Counted from the stretch's first letter, positions 8,728 through 17,757 are shown. The stretch: 64,000 bases of DNA from Terrisporobacter glycolicus ATCC 14880 = DSM 1288 (GCF_036812735.1 NZ_CP117523.1:2728001-2792000); one strand, 5' to 3'. A program made the numbers and translations. The notes: generated by a model from the letters alone, not told the origin.

Positions 8728-11370
8728 TTATTTTGATTCATATTTTCGTTGAAAAAGCTTAACTATTTCTACTATAGGTATTACTGTAAATGATATTAAA
8801 ATAGATACACTATATTCTATAATTGATATGCTTTCCAAGCCAAAAGCATTTGACAAGAATGGTATATAAATTACTGCAAGAGTAAGTAAAAGTGATAATA
8901 TCATCGCACCCCATAAAAATTTATTTTGAGATTTTATAGTAAATACAGAATTTCTTCTAGATCTAAGGTTAAATGAGTGGAATATTTCTGACATAGACAT
9001 AGTTAAAAATGCCATTGTCATTCCATCAGCGCTATTTACAAACTCCCATACTCCGCTCTCCATATAGTGACCAACTACATATGCCACTATAGTTATTATG
9101 GCTATCATAAATCCTTGCCATATTATATCAATACTTACTCCACCAGCAAATATGCTTTCTTTTGAATTTCTAGGTGATCTTTTCATTATATCCTTTTCTG
9201 CTTTTTCTGTTCCAAGAGCTAAAGCTGGAAAACAATCAGTAATTAAGTTGATCCATAATAAATGAACAGGTTTTAAAATAACAAACCCTACTAAAGTGGC
9301 AAAGAAAATAGCTACAACTTCACTTAAGTTGGATGATAATAAAAACTGTATAGATTTCCTAATATTATCATAAATTCTTCTACCTTCTTCTACTGCATGA
9401 ACTATTGTAGCAAAATTATCATCAGCAAGAACCATATCTGATACGTTTTTTGTAACATCTGTTCCAGTTATACCCATACCCACACCTATATCAGCACTTT
9501 TTATGGCTGGAGCATCATTTACTCCATCTCCTGTCATAGCAGAAATTTTTCCTTTTTTCTTCCATGTGTTTACTATTCTAACTTTATGTTCTGGCTGAAC
9601 TCTAGCATATACTGAGTATTTTTCTATATCCTTTTCAAACTCTTCATCACTAATTTCATTAAGCATTGCACCTGTTATAGCTTCACTACTACCTGTTATT
9701 ATTCCTAGTTCAATGGCTATGGCAACTGCTGTGTCTTTATGATCTCCTGTAATCATAATAGGTCTAATTCCTGCACTATTGCATTCTTTTATAGCATCTA
9801 CTACTTCTTCTCTTACTGGATCTATCATTCCTGTAAGACCTACAAATATAAGATTATTTTCTAATGCTTCACTTGTAATCTCTTTTGGTACCTCTTCATA
9901 ATATCTTATAGCAGAGCATAAAACTCGAAGGGCTTTATCAGCCATATCTTTATTTTCTTTAATTATTTTATTTCTAATTTCTTCACTTAAGTCTTCTATT
10001 TTATTATCTATTAATATCTTGTTACAACGTTTTAATATTACATCAGGAGCTCCTTTTGTGTATTGAACATAATTCTCTTTATTTTTATGAATAGTAGTCA
10101 TCATTTTTCTGTTTGAATCAAAAGGTAGTTCCTTAAGACGAACTTCAGTTTTTACTAAATCATTTTTATTTAACCCTAATTTGTATGCATAATTGACTAA
10201 AGCACATTCTGTAGGCTCTCCTATAGCTTTTTTACTGTCTTCATCTAATACGGCATCACTACAAAGTGCCATGGATTTAGCTAAAAGTTTTTCATTATAT
10301 CCATAATATTTAACAATAGTCATCTTATTTTGTGTTAAAGTTCCTGTTTTGTCTGAACAAATAATTTGAGCACATCCTAAAGTTTCTACTGCAGTTAATT
10401 TTCTTATAATAGCACTTTTCTTAGACATATTTGTAACCCCAATAGCTAAAACTATTGTAACAACTGTAGCTAAACCTTCTGGTATAGCTGCTACTGCCAA
10501 ACTTACAGCAACCATAAATGTATCTATAAATACTTCGCCGCTTAAATTAGGATAAGATTTTCCAAGGGTGAACAAAAATATAAAAATACATATTCCTATA
10601 ACTAAAAAACTAAGGGTTTTGCTAAGTTGACTTAGTTTAACTTGTAAAGGAGTTTGACTTTCTTTTGTATTAGAGAGTACATTAGCTATTTTTCCCATTT
10701 CTGTATTCATTCCTGTGGCTGTTATTATAGCTTTACCGCGACCATAAACAACTGAACTTCCCATGTACACCATATTTTTCCTATCACCTAGAGATATATC
10801 TTTTTCACTAGATGATAGTGACAATGTGTAATTATGTTTTGTAACTGCTACAGATTCTCCTGTTAGTGCAGCTTCTTCAATTTTCAAACTAGCACTTTCT
10901 ATAATTCTTCCATCCGCTGGAATTGCATCTCCCGCTTCTAATAAAATTATATCTCCCGGAACAACTTCTTCACTTTTAATTATTAATTGTTTATTATTTC
11001 TTATTACTTTACATGTTGATGCAGTCATATTTTGCAAAGCTTCTATAGCTTTTTCCGATTTATTTTCTTGATATACTCCAAGTATGCCATTTATTATTAC
11101 TACTGCAAATATTATAAAAACATCTGTAAAAGATTCATTAGCATAAGCTGCTGTTATACCTGATATTATGGCAGCTACAATAAGTATAATTGTCATTGGA
11201 TTAGTTAATTCTTTTAAAAATTTTACAATTATTGGTGTCTTTTTACCTTCTTCAAGTTTATTTAATCCATTTTCCTTTAATCTTACTTTACTTTCTTCTT
11301 CGCTTATTCCTTCAGAACTAGATCCTAATGAATTTAATATTTCTTTGTAATCAGTCAAGTATTCTCTCAT
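8728..11370 (-). CDS. P-type Ca2+/Mn2+-transporting ATPase (SERCA-like)
   Basis: This 880-residue type II P-type pump exports a divalent cation at the cost of ATP. It has the actuator motif TGES, PEGL in TM4, the phosphorylation loop CSDKTGTLT, the nucleotide-domain motif KGAPD, the hinge TGDGVNDAPA, and WINLITDCFPALALG in TM6. The NLxTD form is SERCA-like. The upstream Mn2+-type riboswitch argues that Mn2+ is a physiological substrate or inducer, perhaps beside Ca2+. I chose the ATG at 11370: an ATG two codons earlier sits one base after GGAGG, too close to be used, while this one is at 7 bases. It ends at a terminator shared with the aminotransferase gene. The window-edge pump is a paralogue. 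Confidence 0.93.
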   Translation of the reverse strand: MREYLTDYKEILNSLGSSSEGISEEESKVRLKENGLNKLEEGKKTPIIVKFLKELTNPMTIILIVAAIISGITAAYANESFTDVFIIFAVVIINGILGVYQENKSEKAIEALQNMTASTCKVIRNNKQLIIKSEEVVPGDIILLEAGDAIPADGRIIESASLKIEEAALTGESVAVTKHNYTLSLSSSEKDISLGDRKNMVYMGSSVVYGRGKAIITATGMNTEMGKIANVLSNTKESQTPLQVKLSQLSKTLSFLVIGICIFIFLFTLGKSYPNLSGEVFIDTFMVAVSLAVAAIPEGLATVVTIVLAIGVTNMSKKSAIIRKLTAVETLGCAQIICSDKTGTLTQNKMTIVKYYGYNEKLLAKSMALCSDAVLDEDSKKAIGEPTECALVNYAYKLGLNKNDLVKTEVRLKELPFDSNRKMMTTIHKNKENYVQYTKGAPDVILKRCNKILIDNKIEDLSEEIRNKIIKENKDMADKALRVLCSAIRYYEEVPKEITSEALENNLIFVGLTGMIDPVREEVVDAIKECNSAGIRPIMITGDHKDTAVAIAIELGIITGSSEAITGAMLNEISDEEFEKDIEKYSVYARVQPEHKVRIVNTWKKKGKISAMTGDGVNDAPAIKSADIGVGMGITGTDVTKNVSDMVLADDNFATIVHAVEEGRRIYDNIRKSIQFLLSSNLSEVVAIFFATLVGFVILKPVHLLWINLITDCFPALALGTEKAEKDIMKRSPRNSKESIFAGGVSIDIIWQGFMIAIITIVAYVVGHYMESGVWEFVNSADGMTMAFLTMSMSEIFHSFNLRSRRNSVFTIKSQNKFLWGAMILSLLLTLAVIYIPFLSNAFGLESISIIEYSVSILISFTVIPIVEIVKLFQRKYESK

Positions 11371-11405
11371 TTTCATACCTCCTTCTTATTATTATGAATA
11401 TAAAA

Positions 11406-11447
11406 AATGAGACCTATGCATAGAAAAATCTATACACAAGTCTCATT
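11406..11447 (-). terminator. Riboswitch expression-platform terminator
   Basis: A long stem (11406-11413 with 11440-11447, extended inward) is followed on the minus strand by a T run. Its 5' arm includes the 3' strand of riboswitch helix P1, so the terminator and the folded aptamer exclude each other. Confidence 0.85.
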
Positions 11448-11524
11448 CATTAAGGTAAACCAGGCTAAATTGTCAGCCAGGATGTTGACTTACCTCGCAT
11501 ATACTGCGGAATTACTCCCTCGTG
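11435..11524 (-). ncRNA. yybP-ykoY family (Mn2+) riboswitch aptamer
   Basis: Read on the minus strand, helix P1 forms from CACGAG (11519-11524) and CTTGTG (11435-11440). The loop-side residues GGGAGTAA and ATGAGA next to P1 match the conserved internal signature of the yybP-ykoY class (GGGGAGUA and GCGAGAC). Two further stem-loops, around 11493-11512 and 11452-11490, complete the shape. P1 and the downstream terminator share bases, which predicts an on-switch: Mn2+ binding stabilises P1 and lets transcription continue into the ATPase gene. The class is known to control Mn2+ exporters and P-type ATPases. Assignment was made by eye. Confidence 0.8.
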
Positions 11525-11639
11525 GATTAATTTATTTTAATAGTATATTTTTAGTATATTATAATTGTATTTAATTTAGAATAAATTTCCATATTTTTTT
11601 TATTATTTTACACAAAATTAACATATTTATATTATGTAA

Positions 11640-11672
11640 AAAGGTAGAGCTAAAAACTCTACCTTCTCCCCC
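11640..11672 (-). terminator. Terminator after the Cys-rich protein gene
   Basis: The stem AAGGTAGAG/CTCTACCTT has a short A-rich loop and is followed on the minus strand by a T-containing tract. It lies 14 bases beyond the stop codon. Confidence 0.75.
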
Positions 11673-11685
11673 TATTTATTTAACC

Positions 11686-12768
11686 TTATTTATTATATGG
11701 CATTTGTTGCATCATTTGTTGCATATGCATATAATAATTCATCCACATCTCATCATATCCATTAGTATAAGGAGACATATTAGAGTTATCTAATGATGGA
11801 TATTTATTAGTAAAGTTGCCCATACATTGCATTGGTGACATATTATACATTGGACTCACATAAGTTGAACATGAATTTTCAAAAGAACAATCATTATCCA
11901 TATCCACATAGATTATTTCATCATAACATTTACATGTCTTTTCTACTATAGTCTCACAAGTATTTTTACAAGGTTTGTTACATCCACATGATGACATCGA
12001 AGGCATCATATCCATTTTAGGTTGTACTGATTGATTTGATACACAATTATTTTCACAGTTTTGTAGTTTATTACCACATTTATCTAGCATTTCTTCACAC
12101 TTCTTAGACTTGCCTTCATATTCTTTTATCTTATCACCTGCTGTTTTGTAACATTCTAATGCTTTTTCATCATATTTTAATGCTTGATTATATAAACATT
12201 TAGCTTTATCATTATAATTTTCTGCTTTTTCATATAGACATTTAGCTCTTTCACAATTATCTTTAGCTTCTCTTTCTATACATTCTGCCTCTTTATTTAA
12301 AGCTTTAGCTTTTTCACACAATTCTTGTGCTCTTTGCATTAATTCTTTTGCTTTACATTCATCATTTCTAGCTTGATTTTCACTTTTGTTTGCATTTTGC
12401 AATAAATTACATGCCTTTTGTGATAATAATTTAGCACTCTTTTCACATTCCTTAGCTTGATTAAATGTTTGTGTTGCATCTACTTCATATTTGCAAGCTT
12501 TTTCAAATAATTCTTCTGCTTTTTTAGCTAACTCCACACATTTATCTACACAAGTTATCTCATAATCACCACAAGGACACTCCACATAAGAAGCGATTGG
12601 TTTCTTTGCAGTAGGAGATGGTTTACAAGATGAAATAGGTGTACATTCTACTACAGTTTCGCAAGGTTTACAAACCTCACATTTTTTAGTAGTTTTTACA
12701 GCTTCAACTGGTTTACAAGCTTCATTTTGAGGAGCGCAAGAACAAGATTGTTTCTTCTTTTTTTTCAT
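11686..12768 (-). CDS. Cys-rich coiled-coil protein, probable spore coat or exosporium component
   Basis: I do not recognise a named family. The 360-residue product contains about 35 cysteines (nearly 10 percent). Residues 1-75 are Lys/Pro/Cys-rich with CxC and CxxC pairs. Residues 75-230 form one long helical region with repeated Cys-x2-Ala-Lys-x-Leu units in which Cys recurs at regular helical spacing, suggesting a coiled coil cross-linked by disulfides. Residues 240-280 carry CGC, CxC and similar pairs, and the tail is rich in Met, Asn, Tyr and Gln. No signal peptide or membrane span is present. This composition resembles the Cys-rich exosporium morphogens of Clostridioides difficile (such as CdeC) without clear identity. 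A sigma-K-like promoter lies upstream. The start ATG lies about 11 bases from AAGGAG. The spore role is inferred. Confidence 0.72.
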   Translation of the reverse strand: MKKKKKQSCSCAPQNEACKPVEAVKTTKKCEVCKPCETVVECTPISSCKPSPTAKKPIASYVECPCGDYEITCVDKCVELAKKAEELFEKACKYEVDATQTFNQAKECEKSAKLLSQKACNLLQNANKSENQARNDECKAKELMQRAQELCEKAKALNKEAECIEREAKDNCERAKCLYEKAENYNDKAKCLYNQALKYDEKALECYKTAGDKIKEYEGKSKKCEEMLDKCGNKLQNCENNCVSNQSVQPKMDMMPSMSSCGCNKPCKNTCETIVEKTCKCYDEIIYVDMDNDCSFENSCSTYVSPMYNMSPMQCMGNFTNKYPSLDNSNMSPYTNGYDEMWMNYYMHMQQMMQQMPYNK

Positions 12769-12830
12769 AATAAGTCAAACTCCTTTTGTTGTTTTTATTC
12801 CATAAGCCCTAAAACTTATGTTACTTAATA

Positions 12831-12858
12831 TAATTATATGAAAAGCCTGTAATGTGGT
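12831..12858 (-). promoter_or_regulatory. Possible sigma-K/sigma-E-type promoter of the Cys-rich protein gene
   Basis: On the minus strand AC (12857-12858) is followed after 16 bases by CATATAATT (12832-12840), close to the mother-cell pattern AC-N16/17-CATANNNTA. The pattern is short and AT-rich, so chance matching is possible. Confidence 0.35.
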
Positions 12859-12875
12859 TACTTATTGTAATACAA

Positions 12876-12910
12876 AAAAACAATACAAATAGGCTTTACT
12901 TGTATTGTTT
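12876..12910 (-). terminator. Terminator of the padR-DUF1700-DUF4097 operon
   Basis: The 10-bp stem AACAATACAA/TTGTATTGTT is followed on the minus strand by seven Ts, 17 bases beyond the last stop codon. Confidence 0.85.
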
Positions 12911-12926
12911 GAGTTTAAAAATATTT

Positions 12927-13931
12927 TTAATTGAAATATACATTTGTTGCTTGAATATTTACTTTATACTCATTTTCTAAATTTTTATTTATAGTTTTTT
13001 TGAATTCTTTTAAATCATAATCTTTTTCTTTATCATAATCTTTTTGTAAAAATTCATTCAAATCAATATTTTCATAAGCTTTTACATCAAATTTAAATTT
13101 ATATCTATCAAGAGGAAGGTTCATATTAACCTCTGACTTATATGCATCTATACTAAGATTTTGACTTATTGGTAAATTTGACTCTATATTAATATTATTG
13201 TTGCCTAAGTTGTTACATTTTATAGTAACTTTATTAGGTAAATATCTTTCAATGTCTTCTAAGTTATATTTGTCACTTTCTATATAAACATCGTTGCTAT
13301 AAATATTTACTTCTTTTATGCCTAATATTTCTCCTAGCTGAAGTGATACATAGTTTTGTGAGCTTATACTTAATTTATTTAAATTTTTAACTTCATTAGA
13401 TAGTGATAACGATCCGCTATATGTGTCAAATGAAAATTCATTTAAAAATATATCACTTTCTATAATTAATGATCCACTTTTACTTATAACTTTTAAATTT
13501 ACATCTTTGGGAACATATATTATTATCATGTTCATATGGTTAGAAAATACATTTTCTAGAAGTTTAGAAGTAAAATCATCTACACTTTTAATTTTATTCA
13601 TAGATAAATTCTTATCTAATTCCTTAACTGATAGTGTTTTATCATTATCTCTAACCTGTATATCCATATTTTCATAAAGCCCTCTAGATTTAACTACTAC
13701 CTTATCTGTATTACTTTTTACAATTTTTGTATTAACATAATTAGTATTTATATTTATCTCATCTAAATCTATACTTTTTTCGTATATTGTATTTTCCATA
13801 TTAACTTGTTCATCAAAATCTTGTAATTTACTTATAAAATAAGGCATAGAGAAAAAACCTGACCAAATAGTTCCAATTAATCCTACTATAATTAAAACTA
13901 TAGCAAATATTGATAGTTTTTTATTCATCAT
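12927..13931 (-). CDS. DUF4097-type membrane-anchored beta-repeat protein
   Basis: The 334-residue protein has an N-terminal hydrophobic anchor (about residues 6-28) and a long extracellular part. This part is built of short beta strands with repeated ITVKSxSGxLxI-like units (KVISKSGSLIIESD, DTYSGSLSLSNE), as in the DUF4097 putative-adhesin beta-helix family. It is the last gene of an operon with padR and a DUF1700 gene. Its ATG overlaps the end of the DUF1700 gene by 11 bases and uses the GGAGG in the upstream coding sequence. In other Firmicutes this three-gene set is an envelope or stress module (PadR, HAAS/DUF1700, DUF4097); the molecular role is unknown. Confidence 0.78.
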   Translation of the reverse strand: MMNKKLSIFAIVLIIVGLIGTIWSGFFSMPYFISKLQDFDEQVNMENTIYEKSIDLDEININTNYVNTKIVKSNTDKVVVKSRGLYENMDIQVRDNDKTLSVKELDKNLSMNKIKSVDDFTSKLLENVFSNHMNMIIIYVPKDVNLKVISKSGSLIIESDIFLNEFSFDTYSGSLSLSNEVKNLNKLSISSQNYVSLQLGEILGIKEVNIYSNDVYIESDKYNLEDIERYLPNKVTIKCNNLGNNNINIESNLPISQNLSIDAYKSEVNMNLPLDRYKFKFDVKAYENIDLNEFLQKDYDKEKDYDLKEFKKTINKNLENEYKVNIQATNVYFN

Positions 13932-14643
13932 CTTTGCCTCCTTCGTATTCTTCCTTATTTATATTTCCTATTGGCTCATTTGCATTAATATATATTTTTC
14001 TTGTTTTAATCCAATTGTTATATGTTTTATAAGTTTTCTTCATATATTTAACTATAAATATGAATATTTGCCATGCGATAATCTGAAATCCTATAAATGC
14101 TATTGATAAAAAAATAAAGAAAAATGCTATTTGTGGCGCAGACCAAGAAAAACTTATCATTAGTGGTATTGCTATAAAAAAAGTAATTAAAGATAAAGAT
14201 AACATACCTGCTATAAATGCCATAAAACATATAATCATAAAAGCTGGCACAATTAATACTAAAGATAATAAAGTTAAAACTACTCTTACTCCTTTACTTG
14301 ATAATGACTTTTCATTATTTAAGCTAGGTGTCAATTTTTCATCCAAAAAATCTTTACATCTAAAACAACTTTCTTTCATTTTTCTTTTATATTTAATAAA
14401 TACATCTTCTATTTTATCTTTTTTGTTACTTTTGCTTTCATCATCTTTAATTTGTTTAATTAAGTCTCTAGCTATTGATTTTGGAGAACCAAGAGCTGCA
14501 ATAGTGTCCAAATCACTTTTTCCTTCTATTTCGCCATTTACAAAATACTCTTCATAATCTCTTATTATGTCACTTATTTCATCTTCTGAGAAATCTTTTT
14601 TTAAGTAATCTCTTAAAATATCTAAAAATTCTTTTCTATTCAC
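13921..14643 (-). CDS. DUF1700/HAAS-domain membrane protein
   Basis: The 240-residue protein has an N-terminal helical HAAS domain (residues 1-70, with the typical RDYEEYFVNGEIEGKSDLDTIAALGSP region). A charged linker and three or four membrane spans (about residues 120-200) follow. HAAS proteins are partners of PadR regulators and are thought to relay envelope signals. The start codon is GTG at 14643, 8 bases behind GGAGG; it overlaps the padR stop by 8 bases, a sign of translational coupling. The gene is followed directly by the DUF4097 gene. Confidence 0.83.
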   Translation of the reverse strand: MNRKEFLDILRDYLKKDFSEDEISDIIRDYEEYFVNGEIEGKSDLDTIAALGSPKSIARDLIKQIKDDESKSNKKDKIEDVFIKYKRKMKESCFRCKDFLDEKLTPSLNNEKSLSSKGVRVVLTLLSLVLIVPAFMIICFMAFIAGMLSLSLITFFIAIPLMISFSWSAPQIAFFFIFLSIAFIGFQIIAWQIFIFIVKYMKKTYKTYNNWIKTRKIYINANEPIGNINKEEYEGGKDDE

Positions 14644-14965
14644 AGCCTATGCCTCCTTCATCATTTAAAATCAAACTTACTGCGCTTACAAAATCATTCC
14701 ATTCATTAATCATTTTGCTTAAATAAGTTTTACCAGCATTTGTTATCTTGTAATATTTCCTAGCTGGTCCCTCACTTGATTCTAGTATATATGCCTCAAA
14801 AAATTCATCTTTTGTTAATCTTCTTAATATAGGATATATAGTACCTTCATTAACATTAATAACTTTTGATATATTTTGTACAATTTCATATCCATACATA
14901 TCCTTCTTGTTTATTAGAGCCAGGACACATATTTCCAGCACGCCTTTTCTAAACTGGGTATTCAT
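14636..14965 (-). CDS. PadR-family transcriptional regulator
   Basis: The 109-residue protein is a minimal PadR winged-helix regulator (subfamily 2 size). Visible are the LxICVLALINKKDMYGYEI recognition-domain start, the NEGTIYPILRRLTKDEF recognition helix and wing, GPARKYYKITNAGK, and a short C-terminal dimerisation helix. It heads the operon with the DUF1700 and DUF4097 genes and probably represses it, because inverted repeats lie between positions 15034 and 15086 in its upstream region. The SD GAAAGGAG lies 7-8 bases before the ATG. The ligand is unknown. Confidence 0.9.
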   Translation of the reverse strand: MNTQFRKGVLEICVLALINKKDMYGYEIVQNISKVINVNEGTIYPILRRLTKDEFFEAYILESSEGPARKYYKITNAGKTYLSKMINEWNDFVSAVSLILNDEGGIGCE

Positions 14966-15032
14966 ATGTCTTCTCCTTTCAATTTTTAAAAATAAATTAT
15001 TAGCTATAACATAACTACTGTGTATAAAACAA

Positions 15033-15086
15033 TACTATGTTAAACTTATTATGTATTAATATTAACATAGTACTGTGCAAAGCACA
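15033..15086. promoter_or_regulatory. Inverted repeats upstream of padR (candidate operator)
   Basis: An 11-bp inverted repeat (TACTATGTTAA at 15033-15043 with TTAACATAGTA at 15062-15072) and a separate 13-base perfect palindrome (TGTGC-AAA-GCACA, 15074-15086) lie 68-121 bases before padR. PadR regulators usually bind such dyads at their own promoter. Function is inferred. Confidence 0.5.
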
Positions 15087-15116
15087 ATAGATCTTTTATG
15101 AAGATTTTCTTACAAA

Positions 15117-15146
15117 AAAATTACAAGTTATTTCACTTGTAATTTT
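15117..15146 (-). terminator. Terminator after the YjiH-like gene
   Basis: The 12-bp stem AAAATTACAAGT/ACTTGTAATTTT with a 6-base loop is followed by Ts on the minus strand. Confidence 0.82.
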
Positions 15147-15158
15147 AATTTTATTTAG

Positions 15159-16493
15159 TTAAAGTACATATCCTAAATAAAAATTATATGAAATGAAGAA
15201 AATAAAAATCATTATTAAAAATCTTTCAATCGCTACTAAAAATATTTCAACAATATTTAAATCAATTATTGATGTTTTAATAAAAGGCATTAAAAAACTT
15301 ATACTTATACATTGAATACTTATAAACAATCCTATCATTATTCTACTTAAATAATAAGTGTTATTATTTATGATTTTTATAGACAAAATGTTATTAAAAA
15401 AGTTTAAATTAACTATTTTAGACATTAGTATACTGTTTGGAACATTAAGTTTTGTAATGATAATACAAATAAAGTTATTTATTATATCCATGATAAAGGT
15501 TATATTATACACAATATTTCCTATAAAAAAGATAGTTATAATTATAGGGATCAAATCCATTAAAATATATATTACATCATTTAAATATGACAAAGATATG
15601 CTAATAAATTTTTTACTTGTTCTGTTTTCATAATATTTTTTAACTGCTGTATTTAGCTTATGTTTTTTACAATTAACATTTTTATGACCAGATTTAAAAT
15701 AATAACTTTGTTTTTTTCTTTTTAAAGGATAAATTCTACTTATAATAACATTGCATATAACTAAAACTACCATTTCAATCATTAAAAATTTACCCATATT
15801 TATATCTATCTTATTACATAAATCTCTAGTTAAACTTAATGATAAAACTGAAAAATTTAAAATTGTAATAGCACATTCTCTTTCTCTAAGTTTGCCAGTT
15901 TTATAAAGACTATAAGTAACGAAGACCCCACATACATTATCTACTAATAAATATACTAAAAAATTTAAAAATACCTTTCCACTCACTCTAAATAGTTTTT
16001 TCATAACTTTATGAGTAAAAGCTTCTGTAATCTCAATTAATCCATAATCTAATAAAAATGGCATAAACAAAGATGCAATAGGAAGAACAATACTTAAATT
16101 TAATATTAAATCTTTTAAAATAAATATAAAGCTATCATCTATAAAAAAAATTTCTCCTTTTCCAACGGATATAAAAACAAGTATTATTAAACTGAAAATT
16201 TTTGTGAATACTAAAAATTTGTTTATACTTGATTTCTTTACATTTATTATGTTTTTTAAAATAGATAATGAAATAAAAAACATAATACTTATATTCATAA
16301 GCATTGATGCTTTATTCTCTAAAAAATAAGATATATGATATAATAATGTTTCAGTTTGGTTATTAATTTTTATAGGTATGAAAAAGATGATTATACCTAT
16401 TAATGAAAAAATATATATTTTCATTTTTTTAAATAAATCTTCACCATCACGTGATCTATTTTTATTATAAGTACTATCTTTAATACTTTCCAT
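15159..16493 (-). CDS. YjiH-like (nucleoside-recognition/Gate domain) membrane protein
   Basis: The 444-residue integral membrane protein has about ten hydrophobic spans. The first, SLIGIIIFFIPI, and the segment with LVDNVCGVFVTYSLYKTGKLRERECAI resemble the YjiH family, whose Gate domain is also found in nucleoside transporters and spore maturation proteins. The substrate is unknown. I chose the ATG at 16493 because it lies behind GAGGTG with 6 bases spacing. The longer frame reaching 16658 would overlap the divergent glycosyltransferase gene and has no ribosome site. It lies divergently from the glycosyltransferase gene with a 145-base control region between them. Family match is moderate. 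Confidence 0.7.
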   Translation of the reverse strand: MESIKDSTYNKNRSRDGEDLFKKMKIYIFSLIGIIIFFIPIKINNQTETLLYHISYFLENKASMLMNISIMFFISLSILKNIINVKKSSINKFLVFTKIFSLIILVFISVGKGEIFFIDDSFIFILKDLILNLSIVLPIASLFMPFLLDYGLIEITEAFTHKVMKKLFRVSGKVFLNFLVYLLVDNVCGVFVTYSLYKTGKLRERECAITILNFSVLSLSLTRDLCNKIDINMGKFLMIEMVVLVICNVIISRIYPLKRKKQSYYFKSGHKNVNCKKHKLNTAVKKYYENRTSKKFISISLSYLNDVIYILMDLIPIIITIFFIGNIVYNITFIMDIINNFICIIITKLNVPNSILMSKIVNLNFFNNILSIKIINNNTYYLSRIMIGLFISIQCISISFLMPFIKTSIIDLNIVEIFLVAIERFLIMIFIFFISYNFYLGYVL

Positions 16494-16638
16494 AATTTCA
16501 CCTCTTTTTCTATGTTTTACATAAGAGGTTAACTTTCCTTTATAATTTTTAAATTTATTATCAAAATCATTGTCATTGATTATAATTAAATACAAAGGTA
16601 TAATACTATAAAAGAAACTTTCTTTTCGAGGTGATATT

Positions 16639-17754
16639 TTGAATGAAATAGAAAACAAAAAAACTATACTGATATTAACAGCTCAATTTGGTGCTGGGCA
16701 TATTAGTGCAGCAAAGGCTATAAAAGAATATATTCAAGAAAAAGATGATAATATAAATATTTTAATAGAAAATTTTATTAGCGCAAGTGTTCCTCGTATA
16801 AATAAACCTATGGTAAAAATGTACGAAAGTAATACTAAGTATGTGCCTGGACTATACAATTATTACTATTATATAAAAAAATCTTTTGATGCTAAATACG
16901 ATATATCATATAAAATATATATGCCAAAACTTGCTGAATACATAAAAAGTATTGATCCAGATTTAATTATTTCAACATTTCCATGTGCCGCAGCATGTGT
17001 AAATGATTTTAACACAAAACATCCACACAAAGAAATACCTTCTATAACTGTAATAACTGATGTAGTAGATAGCTTAGAATGGATATTTAAGACAACAGAT
17101 ATGTATTTTGTACCATCTTATGAAATAAAAAATAGATATGTACAAAAAGGATTAGATCCTAGTATTTTTAGAGTGACAGGCGTTCCTGTAAGTAAGAATT
17201 TCATTTGCAATCAAAAAATACGAAGTGATAAACTTAGACTACTTCTTATAGGTGGCGGTAGAGGTTTATTTGATTTTGATGAAAGTTTTATGCACTGGCT
17301 TGATGAGTACTTAAATGAATATAATGATGTACTTGATGTTACTATAGTCACTGGTAGCAATAAAAAACTTTATGATACTTTAACTATAAAAAAACCTCTT
17401 CAAAACATTGATGTTAGAGGATTTGTTACTAACATGTCTGATTTATTAAAAAATTATGATTTAATGTTAACTAAGTCTGGTGGTGCAACATTATTTGAAG
17501 CAATTAGCTCAAACACCCCAATAATAGTTAAAAATCCAAAGGTTGGCCAAGAAATAGAAAACGCTAAATTTATCAGAGATAAAGGAATAGGCATCTTATA
17601 TGATAATGATGAAGATTTAAAAGATTTAATAAAGGATTTATTAAATAATAAATTGGATTCAAGAGTTGAATTTATGGATGAAAATATTACTTATTTCAAA
17701 AAAAGCATACATCCTAATAAAATAGGTGATTATGTTTTCGAACTTCTTAAATAA
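16639..17754 (+). CDS. UgtP-like processive diacylglycerol glycosyltransferase
   Basis: The 371-residue GT28/MGDG-synthase family glycosyltransferase probably moves glucose or galactose from a UDP-sugar to diacylglycerol at the inner membrane face, making glycolipids and anchors. The N-terminal lipid-acceptor motif FGAGHISAAKAI (about residues 17-28), the STFPC segment, and the C-terminal UDP-sugar site with GGGRGLFDF and TKSGGATLFEAIS are visible. The start is TTG at 16639 with GAGGTGAT upstream; the nearby ATG at 16643 is out of frame and stops at once. The MurG-like GGxG pattern and lack of a signal peptide agree with a peripheral membrane enzyme. A terminator follows. Confidence 0.87.
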   Translation: MNEIENKKTILILTAQFGAGHISAAKAIKEYIQEKDDNINILIENFISASVPRINKPMVKMYESNTKYVPGLYNYYYYIKKSFDAKYDISYKIYMPKLAEYIKSIDPDLIISTFPCAAACVNDFNTKHPHKEIPSITVITDVVDSLEWIFKTTDMYFVPSYEIKNRYVQKGLDPSIFRVTGVPVSKNFICNQKIRSDKLRLLLIGGGRGLFDFDESFMHWLDEYLNEYNDVLDVTIVTGSNKKLYDTLTIKKPLQNIDVRGFVTNMSDLLKNYDLMLTKSGGATLFEAISSNTPIIVKNPKVGQEIENAKFIRDKGIGILYDNDEDLKDLIKDLLNNKLDSRVEFMDENITYFKKSIHPNKIGDYVFELLK

Positions 17755-17757
17755 CAA

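Noticed and set aside
16494-16658. N-terminal extension of the YjiH-like gene
   Set aside because: It would overlap the divergent gene's start and has no ribosome site; family similarity begins after 16493.
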